A stretch of DNA of 64,000 nucleotides from Bacillota bacterium. Its GTDB lineage: Bacteria; Bacillota; Clostridia; Peptostreptococcales; Anaerovoracaceae. The notes under the pieces were generated by a model. The model was not told the origin of the DNA. It saw only the letters and a list, made by a program, of their open reading frames with translations, and made no database searches. Of this stretch, positions 19,256 to 28,100 are shown one piece after another. Every line of letters begins with the position of its first letter. Position 1 is the first letter of the stretch. Both the position numbers and the translations under genes were made by a program. The stretch spans positions 1 to 64,000 of the forward strand of contig JALEHL010000057.1 in NCBI GenBank assembly GCA_022770665.1, written 5' to 3'.

Positions 19256-20422
19256 ATGAAAATACTGAAAGAGATGAAGATGAGCCAGATACCGGGAGAA
19301 AAAAAAGAGATATATAAAAAATATCTGTCGGAGTCTGCAACCAGAGAATCCATGCAGAAAGATCATCAGAGAAACTGCATTATTTTCCTTGGAATTTTCC
19401 TTCTGGCCACCGGAAGCTCTTTCGTGTTTAACCAGATTGCTTCCGATCCGTCGCTGAATATCGCCATGATTTATGTGATGGGGCTGTTTATGGTAGCCAG
19501 ATACACCGACGGGTATGTGTTCGGCCTGCTTTTTGCGGTGTGCAGCGTCATCAGTGTGAATTACTTTTTCACCGTTCCGTACCGGAATCTGAATTTTACA
19601 ATGGAAGGATATCAGGTGACTTTCGCCGGTATGCTGATTATTGCCATGATCACTTCTGCGATGACCACCCATATGAAGGAGCAGGCTGCAGCACTGGCGG
19701 AGCAGGAAAAGCAGCTGATGGAAGCCCAGAAGGAGAAGATGCGTGCCAATCTTCTGCGGGCAGTATCTCATGATCTGCGGACGCCGCTGACCGGGATCAT
19801 CGGAAACAGTTCTTCCTACCTTGAAATGGAGGACGAGCTGTCTGCGGAAGAGAAACGGGCGCTGGTGTCGCATATTCAGGAGGATGCCAACTGGCTGCTG
19901 AATATGGTCGAAAACCTCCTGTCTGTTACCCGAATTGATAATGAGACAGCGCAGGTCAACAAGTCCTATGAGGCGGTGGACGAAGTGGTGGCATCTTCTG
20001 TCGTCCGCTTTCGCAAACGGTTTCCGGACGCACAAGTGGAGGTACGCGTCCCGGATGATGTGGTCATGGTGATGATGGACGTCATGCTGATTGAGCAGGT
20101 TCTGATTAATATCCTGCAGAATGCACAGCTGCATGCCCATACCCAAAAACCGATCCGGCTGTATGTAGAGGAAGATGAGAACGATGTGTGGTTTCATGTC
20201 CGGGATTTCGGAGATGGAATCGATGAAAGCCGTCTCAGCACGATTTTTGACGGGGAAGGATACCGGGATACCGTCAAAGAATCTGACTCCTATAAGGGGA
20301 TGGGAATCGGACTTTCCATCTGCAAAACCATTGTGACTGCGCATGGAGGCACGATCGGAGCGATCAATCATGAGGAGGGAGCGGAATTTTATTTTTCTCT
20401 TCCGAAGGAAATGGAGGAATAG
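19256..20422 (+). CDS. Sensor histidine kinase, short KdpD-like (DUF4118 membrane domain, no N-terminal KdpD/Usp domain)
   Basis: VSVNYFFTVPYRNLNF, RAVSHDLRTPLTGIIGNSSSYLE, GMGIGLSICKTIVTAHGG. Confidence 0.88.
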   Translation: MKILKEMKMSQIPGEKKEIYKKYLSESATRESMQKDHQRNCIIFLGIFLLATGSSFVFNQIASDPSLNIAMIYVMGLFMVARYTDGYVFGLLFAVCSVISVNYFFTVPYRNLNFTMEGYQVTFAGMLIIAMITSAMTTHMKEQAAALAEQEKQLMEAQKEKMRANLLRAVSHDLRTPLTGIIGNSSSYLEMEDELSAEEKRALVSHIQEDANWLLNMVENLLSVTRIDNETAQVNKSYEAVDEVVASSVVRFRKRFPDAQVEVRVPDDVVMVMMDVMLIEQVLINILQNAQLHAHTQKPIRLYVEEDENDVWFHVRDFGDGIDESRLSTIFDGEGYRDTVKESDSYKGMGIGLSICKTIVTAHGGTIGAINHEEGAEFYFSLPKEMEE

Positions 20423-20425
20423 AGG

Positions 20426-21139
20426 ATGACACAGAAAATATCAGTACTGATCATTGAAGATGAAAAAAGCATTTGCGATTTTGTTGCGAAAACGCTTCAG
20501 TCCCATGACTATAAAACAATGGCGGTCCAGAACGGAAAAGACGGCCTAGCGCAGCTGACTTCCGCACTGCCGGATATTGTTCTGCTCGATCTGGGACTTC
20601 CGGATATGGACGGAATGGATATCATAAAACAGACCAGGCAGTGGTCCAGTGTTCCGATCATTGTGATTTCTGCCAGAGCACAGGAAAAGGAAAAAGTGGC
20701 GGCACTGGACAGCGGTGCTGACGATTATATCACGAAACCCTTCGGGACCAATGAGCTCCTTGCCCGGATCCGGACGGCGATCCGGCATAACAATAAGATT
20801 GTGGACGATCCGGTCAATGCAAACCGGCCGTACAGTGCAGGCGGCCTGAAGATTGATTTCGAGAAACGGCTTGTGACGGTAGATGGAAAGGAAGTCCATC
20901 TGACCCGGGTGGAGTACAAGATTGTTTCTCTTCTGGCGAAAAATTCCGGCAAGGTGATGACGTATGATTCGCTGATCAATCAGGTCTGGGGTCCTTATGC
21001 CGATGGCAACAACCGGATCCTGCGGGTAAATATGGCCAATATCCGACGCAAGCTGGAAGCCAATCCCGGTGAGCCAAAATATATCTTTACAGAACTGGGA
21101 ATTGGATATAGAATGTTAGAGGACGAATCGTTAGCATAA
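20426..21139 (+). CDS. OmpR-family response regulator, KdpE-like
   Basis: IIEDEKSICDFVAKTL, DIVLLDLGLPDMDG, DDYITKPFGTNELLARIR, wHTH HLTRVEYKIVSLLAKNSGKVMTYDSLINQVWG. Confidence 0.9.
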   Translation: MTQKISVLIIEDEKSICDFVAKTLQSHDYKTMAVQNGKDGLAQLTSALPDIVLLDLGLPDMDGMDIIKQTRQWSSVPIIVISARAQEKEKVAALDSGADDYITKPFGTNELLARIRTAIRHNNKIVDDPVNANRPYSAGGLKIDFEKRLVTVDGKEVHLTRVEYKIVSLLAKNSGKVMTYDSLINQVWGPYADGNNRILRVNMANIRRKLEANPGEPKYIFTELGIGYRMLEDESLA

Positions 21140-21168
21140 AGAAACACACGATGAAAATGTGACAGAGG

Positions 21169-21201
21169 AGTCAGTTCCGGAAAGGGGCTGGCTTTTTCTT
21201 T
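21169..21201 (+). terminator. Probable intrinsic terminator after KdpE-like gene
   Basis: GTCAGTTCC-ggaaag-GGGCTGGC (G-U pairs) then TTTTTCTTTT. Confidence 0.55.
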
Positions 21202-21241
21202 TCAGAAAGATATAGGAAAACAGATTAGGAGAGCGACAGAA

Positions 21242-22807
21242 ATGAATGAGAAACGAAGGAATATGACACTGGAAGAAGCCCGTGAGATTATCGACCGGCA
21301 GGACCAGATCATTCTGAAGGCATTCGGAACCCGTATGGAGGCGGCAGGACAGATCGCACGCGTGAAATCACAGAAGGGAACGCCGGTTTATGTGCCCGCA
21401 AGAGAACAGGAGATCCTCAGCCGCATTGCTGAAAAAGCAGCAGAACTTCAGCCGGAGGGATTACCGGAATATGCAGTGGAACTTTACCGGAAGATCATGG
21501 AACTGAGCAGGCAGTATCAGAATACGATCCGCCGGTTCGGTCTGCTGGGAAGGAAACTTTCCCACAGCTTTTCGCCGGAGATTCACCGGATGCTGGGGGA
21601 ATACTGCGAGCCATACCGCTATGAGATCTTTGAAAAAGAACCGGAAGAACTGGAATCTTTCCTGCTGCACGGGGAATGGACCGGACTGAATGTCACCATT
21701 CCCTATAAGCAGGCCGTGATGGCATACTGCGATGAAATTTCGCCGCAGGCGCAGCGGATCGGCGCGGTCAATACATTGGTTCGGCGGGAAGGAAAGATTT
21801 TCGGATATAATACAGATTATACCGGGTTCCGGCAGACCGTGGAGGAGTCCGGTGTACAGGTTCAGGGCGCAAAATGTATCGTGCTGGGGTCCGGCGGTGC
21901 GTCGAAGGCGGTGGTGTGTGTGCTGGAGGATCTCGGCGCATCGGAAGTGATCGTGGTCAGCCGGGACGGAAAGACAGGCTGTGACTACAGTCAGCTGAAG
22001 GAGAAGCATCTGGATGCAAAAATTCTGGTGAATGCCACACCGGTGGGCATGTATCCGGATAACGGCCGCTCTGCGGTATATCCGGGCACCTTTCCGCAGC
22101 TGGAATGGGTATTTGACCTGATCTACAACCCGCTGCGGACGAATCTTCTGTGCCAGGCCCGCAAGTCGGATATTGAAGGCGTGAATGGACTGAAGATGCT
22201 GGTAGCACAGGCCAAGGCCAGTGCGGAGCTGTTCCTTTCGTGTAAAATCGAGGATCGTGCCGTGGCGCAGATCGAAGGAAAGCTTGCGATGGAAAAGGAA
22301 AACATCGTGCTGATCGGGATGCCGGGCTGCGGCAAGAGCACGATCGGACAGGAGCTGGCAGACCGCACCGGACGGGAATTTATCGATATCGATCAGAAAA
22401 TCGTGGAACGGGCAGGAATGGCAATTACCTCTATCTTCGTGGAAGGCGGAGAAAATGCATTTCGAAAGCTGGAAATGGAAGCATGCGCGGAACTGCAGCA
22501 GAAGACAGGCGCGGTGATCGCCTGCGGCGGCGGGGTCATCACCAGAGAGGAGAACTATTATTCTCTCGCAGAAAACGGGCGGTTTGTTTTTCTGAATCGG
22601 GATATTGATGTGCTGCCTACAGACGGCCGGCCGGTGAGTCAGAGCACGCCGCTGGCACATCTTTACGCGCAGCGTCTCCCTCTTTATAGAAACTGGTGCG
22701 ATATGGAAGTACAAAATAACGGGAAGACAATCGGGGAAGTGACTGAAGAGATCCTTCGCCGGTGTGAGACGGGAACCGCAGGCGAACAGCAGGAGGGCAG
22801 CTGCTGA
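21242..22807 (+). CDS. Trifunctional chorismate mutase - shikimate dehydrogenase - shikimate kinase fusion
   Basis: CM_2 N-term (IDRQDQIILKAFGTRMEAAGQIARVKSQ); AroE (GLLGRKLSHSFSPEIH, NVTIPYK, GAVNTLV, GSGGASKAV); AroK (IVLIGMPGCGKSTIGQELADRTGREFIDID, ACGGGVI). Confidence 0.93.
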   Translation: MNEKRRNMTLEEAREIIDRQDQIILKAFGTRMEAAGQIARVKSQKGTPVYVPAREQEILSRIAEKAAELQPEGLPEYAVELYRKIMELSRQYQNTIRRFGLLGRKLSHSFSPEIHRMLGEYCEPYRYEIFEKEPEELESFLLHGEWTGLNVTIPYKQAVMAYCDEISPQAQRIGAVNTLVRREGKIFGYNTDYTGFRQTVEESGVQVQGAKCIVLGSGGASKAVVCVLEDLGASEVIVVSRDGKTGCDYSQLKEKHLDAKILVNATPVGMYPDNGRSAVYPGTFPQLEWVFDLIYNPLRTNLLCQARKSDIEGVNGLKMLVAQAKASAELFLSCKIEDRAVAQIEGKLAMEKENIVLIGMPGCGKSTIGQELADRTGREFIDIDQKIVERAGMAITSIFVEGGENAFRKLEMEACAELQQKTGAVIACGGGVITREENYYSLAENGRFVFLNRDIDVLPTDGRPVSQSTPLAHLYAQRLPLYRNWCDMEVQNNGKTIGEVTEEILRRCETGTAGEQQEGSC

Positions 22808-23724
22808 TGTATGGAGATCTGTTCAATCTGATGGCTGTGATGCTTCTGATGATGGCGGCCGGTCTGCTTCTGATGAAGGCTGGCCTGATCAGCCGGGAAG
22901 GGAAGCAGTCCCTGGTCAATATAATCCTGTATCTGATACTTCCATGCAATATCATCAAAGCATTCTGCATCGAAATCTCCCTGCGTGAGATCCAGGCGAT
23001 GGGCGCAGCTTTGATCGGATCCCTGGGAATCCAGATGTTTTATGTGCTGCTGAACCGTTTCCTTTACAACCGGTTTCCTGATTCGGAAAAACCGGTGTAC
23101 CAGTATGCAACGCTCTGCTCCAACGCCGGGTTCCTGGGAAATCCCATCGCACAAGGGGTATTCGGAGATCTGGGGCTGCTGTATGCCTCTGTCTTTCTGA
23201 TCCCGCAGCGGGTGGTCATGTGGACTGCAGGAATCTCCTGCTTTGCACAGGCGGCCAGCAGAAAGGAAGCGGTGCGGAAGGTGCTGCTGCATCCCTGTAT
23301 CATTGCGGTTGAGATCGGTCTGGTTCTTCTTCTGTTTCAGGTACAGCTCCCGGCACCGCTGGATCAGACGCTGACTGGGTTCAGCCGGTGCTGCAGCGGG
23401 ATGACAATGCTGTATATCGGTACAGTGCTGGGGGACGTGGACTTCCGGACGCTTGCCAGTGTGCGGCAGGTTTACTTCGGGATGCTACGGCTGGTCGTCA
23501 TCCCTGCTGCAGTGTGGGGGGTATTTCTGCTACTGCGTGTGGACCCGCTGGTGACAGGGGTGTGCGTGCTGATGACGGCGATGCCTGCAGGAAACACGAC
23601 AGCGATTCTTGCAGCAAAATATCATAAGAATGAAGAGGCGGCAGTGCGCTGTGTCGTATTTACCACAGCGCTGTCGCTGATTACGACGCCGGTCTGGAGC
23701 TTTCTCCTGACGGCTGCACTGTAA
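22807..23724 (+). CDS. AEC-family (auxin efflux carrier-like) transporter
   Basis: Hydrophobic; GLISREGKQSLVNIILYLILPCNIIKAF, SNAGFLGNPIAQGVFG. Confidence 0.85.
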   Translation: MYGDLFNLMAVMLLMMAAGLLLMKAGLISREGKQSLVNIILYLILPCNIIKAFCIEISLREIQAMGAALIGSLGIQMFYVLLNRFLYNRFPDSEKPVYQYATLCSNAGFLGNPIAQGVFGDLGLLYASVFLIPQRVVMWTAGISCFAQAASRKEAVRKVLLHPCIIAVEIGLVLLLFQVQLPAPLDQTLTGFSRCCSGMTMLYIGTVLGDVDFRTLASVRQVYFGMLRLVVIPAAVWGVFLLLRVDPLVTGVCVLMTAMPAGNTTAILAAKYHKNEEAAVRCVVFTTALSLITTPVWSFLLTAAL

Positions 23725-23729
23725 AACAG

Positions 23730-23772
23730 AAAGGCTGCCCGTTCTGAAAATGACAGAACGGGCAGCCTTTCT
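23730..23772. terminator. Strong bidirectional intrinsic terminator
   Basis: AAAGGCTGCCCGTTCTG-aaaatga-CAGAACGGGCAGCCTTT, 17-bp perfect stem between convergent genes. Confidence 0.9.
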
Positions 23773-23794
23773 TCCATCGTGCCGGTATGGCACA

Positions 23795-23959
23795 TCATTT
23801 TTTACCCCGCCTTTTTACAGCTTCTGTGAGAAGATATTCGATCTGGCCGTTCACGGAACGAAACTCATCTTCTGCCCATGCGCAGAGCTCGGCGTACAGG
23901 GCAGTATTCAGCCGGAGCGGGACCTGCTTCTTCGGTTTTCCTTTCTTTTCTTCTGCCAA
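23795..23959 (-). CDS. Small (54 aa) ribbon-helix-helix/Arc-like protein; TTG start; below the ORF-track length cutoff
   Basis: Manual translation: (M)AEEKKGKPKKQVPLRLNTALYAELCAWAEDEFRSVNGQIEYLLTEAVKRRGKK*; RBS-like AAAGGGG just upstream. Confidence 0.65.
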   Translation of the reverse strand: MAEEKKGKPKKQVPLRLNTALYAELCAWAEDEFRSVNGQIEYLLTEAVKRRGKK

Positions 23960-23974
23960 AAGGGCATCCCCTTT

Positions 23975-25012
23975 CTAGTACAGACTTCCGCTGTTTACGA
24001 TAGGCTGAGCATCTTTATTTCCGCAGAGCACGACCAGAAGATTGCTGACCATTGCAGCTTTCCGCTCTTCATCCAGCTCCACGATCTGATTTTCACTGAG
24101 TTTTTCCAGTGCCATTTCGACCATGCCGACGGCTCCGTCTACGATCATTTTCCGTGCATCAATGATGGCAGAAGCCTGCTGGCGCTGCAGCATGGCGGCT
24201 GCGATTTCCGGCGCATAGGCCAGATGCGTGATGCGGGCTTCCAGAATCTCGATACCGGCGACATCCACTTTTTCCTGAATCGCCTCCTTCAGCTTGTCAG
24301 AAATTTCCTGGCTGGAACCGCGCAGAGAACGCTCACCGCTGTCTTCCGGCGCATCATAAGGGTACAGGCGGACGATATTCCGCAGTGCGGAGTCGCACTG
24401 GATGGAAAGGTATTCACAGTAATTGTCTACATTGAATACCGCTTTGGTCGTGTCGATAATCTTCCAGATGACGATGATGCCGATTTCAATCGGATTCCCC
24501 AGTTCGTCATTGATTTTCTGGCGGGAGTTGCTCAGGGTCATGGCTTTCAGAGATATTTTTTTCGTGGCTTTCGGTGCAGCCTGCGGGGAAGAGCCCTCTG
24601 TACCGGAGGATGGAGCATTGAGCGCAGTAAGTGCCTCGGCACCGGGATTTACAGCCGTCACGAAGGGATTGGTAAAATAGAATCCTGGACCTTTCAGCGT
24701 GCCGTAGTATTTTCCGAACAGTGTGAGAACATAAGCTTCATTGGGTTTCAGAACCTTCAGTCCGGCAAGAAGGATCGGCATGCCGATAGAAAGATACAGG
24801 ATAAAGAGAATCAGCAGGCTGATCCACGCCAGAGCACCCTGCTCTATCCGGATTGCGCTTCCGATAATGCCGATAACAGATAGAATCGACAGCGCGATAT
24901 TCAGAAGCAGCATCAGCATGCCGCTTACTGCTGCGGCAGGACGCTCGCCGTTCACCCCGGGTGCGGATTCTGCGGCCGCAGATTTTTTTTCTTCTTTTAT
25001 GGAATCTGTCAT
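23975..25012 (-). CDS. SPFH/Band 7 domain protein
   Basis: [83 protein letters not shown]. Confidence 0.88.
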   Translation of the reverse strand: MTDSIKEEKKSAAAESAPGVNGERPAAAVSGMLMLLLNIALSILSVIGIIGSAIRIEQGALAWISLLILFILYLSIGMPILLAGLKVLKPNEAYVLTLFGKYYGTLKGPGFYFTNPFVTAVNPGAEALTALNAPSSGTEGSSPQAAPKATKKISLKAMTLSNSRQKINDELGNPIEIGIIVIWKIIDTTKAVFNVDNYCEYLSIQCDSALRNIVRLYPYDAPEDSGERSLRGSSQEISDKLKEAIQEKVDVAGIEILEARITHLAYAPEIAAAMLQRQQASAIIDARKMIVDGAVGMVEMALEKLSENQIVELDEERKAAMVSNLLVVLCGNKDAQPIVNSGSLY

Positions 25013-25096
25013 TGTAGGAACCTCCTGTAGATTACTTTTTGATATTATTTTGATATCATAATATTATCACTGTATGCGAAAGAAGACAATGTTTTT

Positions 25097-25125
25097 TTGC
25101 ACATCCGGGAAAGATGTGGTAAAAT
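25097..25125 (+). promoter_or_regulatory. Sigma-A-type promoter of the 25184 gene
   Basis: TTGCAC-N17-TAAAAT. Confidence 0.6.
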
Positions 25126-25183
25126 TAATCTTACATTGCGGGCTTCCGCGCGGAAGCTCTGAAGGAGGCGGAACTGCGGAGAG

Positions 25184-28100
25184 ATGATCAGAAAACAAAG
25201 CGTAAAATTGTATCAGGAAATATCGACTGCCATGATGGAACGGCCTTTCCTGCGGGAAATTGGAATGAACCGGGAGGAGATGGAGCGGCTTCTGGAGGAA
25301 AACAGCTGGAAGACCCTTGCAGAAACGCTGCTGGAGGAGACCGATGAAAACGGAAGATTCCATGCAGTCCGAGTGGCGGAAACAGCGGGAAAGACGCTGG
25401 AGTGTCTCAGCAGCCGGCCGGAAGAAGGCTGGCCGACGTATACCTACGGCTATGTACTGGGACAGCTGTTTCCGGAGAAACGGACCGGCATACCGGATGG
25501 CCCTTATGCGAAAGGAAGACTGTTTTATCTGCATCTGCTGAAAACACTGTTCCGGTTTGAGCGGATGAATCTGCCTTTTGATCCCACGCTTGATATCCGC
25601 TTTCTGCGTCCGTCTGAAGTGGAAGAAGGCGGATATCACAGAGAGTATCTGCGATTTGACCGTATGGCGCGAAACCAGTGCATTTATGAGTTTATGCGGA
25701 TCGGGATCGTAATTACACCATGGAATACCCTGGGGCATATCGCCGGTGTGCATTATGTGGCAATGCATGTAGCCAGACAGCTCGCTGCACTGAAGGTTCC
25801 TGTGGATCTGGGACTGGTTTCCGGTGCAGCGGCAGGACACGATATCGGAAAATACGGCTGCAGGAAAAGTGAAGAGCGCAGGATTCCGTATCTGCATTAC
25901 TATTATACAGATATCTGCTTCAACCGGTTCCAGATGCCTATGATAGGGCATATTGCGGCCAATCATTCTACATGGGATCTGGAACTTGAGAATCTGTCCG
26001 TTGAATCGCTGATCCTGATTTATGCAGATTTCCGTGTCAAGAGCAGCCGCAGCCCGCGCGGCGGCGAGATTGTGCATTTTTATTCTCTGGAAGAATCCTT
26101 CCAGGTGATCCTGGACAAGCTGGATAACGTAGACGCAGCCAAGGAGCATCGCTACCGGAAAGTCTACAATAAGCTGGTAAATTTCGAAAACTATATGAAA
26201 GACCTGGGCGTGGAAGTGACTCTTCCGGAGGTGCCGAGAGCCGTGCCACCCCTTCCGGAGGCGAGAAAGCACCGGGATGTGGCGCTGCTGCGGAATAACG
26301 AGGCAGTGGAGGCACTGAAAAACGCTGCGGTGGATCATAATATCCGGCTGATGAACCGGTTCTACCACGAAGAAGATTTTGCGAATCTGCTGGAGACAGC
26401 CAGAAGTGAAAAACAGTGGAAAAATCTTCGGACGTATGTATCGATTCTGGGAGAGTATTCCACCTATATGACAGAAAGTCAGAAGCTGTTGACGCTGAAA
26501 TTTCTCTATGAGCTGCTGGCCCACAGAGAAAGTGATATCAGAAACCAGGCGGGAGAAATCATGGGACAGATCATCGCCCGCTTTAATGAAGAGTATAAAA
26601 AAGAGCTGCCTGCCGGCGTGTGTCTGCCGAAAAAAAAGATCAACAACCTTTCACTCTGGGAAAAATATCTGCGGGATGTGCTGCAGCCGGATTACAAGCT
26701 GACGCAGCAGCATAAAAAATGGATTGGAAACAGTCTGAAAAATATGGCGGCAGGACTTCTCACCCAGTGCCATGCATCCATGCGTGAAGAATATATCGAC
26801 AGCCTGCAGATCTGGCTGCGGAGCCGGAGCCTGACCCATCAGAACAAGGAATCCCTTCTGCGGGTCACGGAAGCCATTGAGCCTGCCTGGTGCACGGAGA
26901 AACAGAACGCGGAATTCCTCCGGTTTGCGGAAAAGATCATAAAAGAAGAAAGCATCGATCTCCAGATTGCAGCGGTCCGGGTGAAGTCACGGTTCGGCGG
27001 ATATGAAGGCAGTGACGGATATCAGAAAGGACTGAAGCAGATCCTGGGTCTGGATTCAGGGAAAGAGCTTACAGAAGAGGCGCTTTCGGAAATGTTTCTG
27101 GATAATCTGAAAGCCCGGACACCATGGACGATCAAGGTGGCGAACATCCGGCTGATGCTGGAGTATCTGGCTGATAATCCCGGTGAGGGACAGGAACTTC
27201 ACGTTGCGACGCATCTGGGCAATCTGGTCAAAGTCAGTGAAACAGTAACGGTACGGCAGGCTGCCGGCGAGGGACTGGTTTCTATCATCGGGAAAATGCC
27301 GCTGGAGCAGAGAAATGAAATCGCGGTGGAGCTGGGGAAGGGACTGGAGATCGGGGATTACCAGTTTTCCAAATATATTCCGGAATATCTGGGAGTTATC
27401 ATGCTGCACCTTCCGCCCCAGGAGCTGGATGAGCTGATTGCGGATCTGGAAAAGCTGCTGGACAGCGGGAACGGCCAGGTCGCGGCGGCTGTACTTCACA
27501 CATTCGGCGTCATGCTGGAGCACTATCGGATTTACCGTGACAATTTCGGGGATGTGGAGGAAGAAACGGTGACGGATGCCAGGAAATTCAAGCTGGTCAA
27601 TCTGATTCTCCGGGGGTTTGCCAACTATAACAATGTGATCAGCTCTGAGGCCCTCTGGACGCTGGGCACCCATATTTTCGGATCGCAGGCATTGTCGCTG
27701 GAAGAAAAGTATCAGATTTTCAGCCATTGCGGGAAGAAGTTTCTGACGTTATATGACAGCATGAAAGAAGAAGGACTGGACTTCTTTAATAATGCGGCAG
27801 TGCTGAATCACATCTACCGGTTCATCTGCCAGTATGAAGTCGAGGTGGGGCAGTTCGCCATACCGGAACGCCAGAAGGTGGCCTTTTTCCCGGGGACCTT
27901 TGATCCCTTCAGCCTGAGTCACAAAAAAATCGCGGCGGAGATCCGGAACATGGGCTATGAAGTGTATCTCGCGCTGGACGAATTCAGCTGGTCGAAAAAA
28001 ACGCAGCCGAGACTGCAGCGGAGAAAACTGATGTGCATGTCTGTGGCAGATGAAGAGGAAATCTATATCTTTCCGGACGATATCCCGGTAAACATTGCCA

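Noticed and set aside
21461-22714. 417-aa minus-strand ORF
   Set aside because: Antisense to the CM-AroE-AroK fusion with canonical motifs on +
25067-26524. 485-aa minus-strand ORF
   Set aside because: Same antisense-shadow pattern opposite the HD-domain region, and it would cover the divergent promoters
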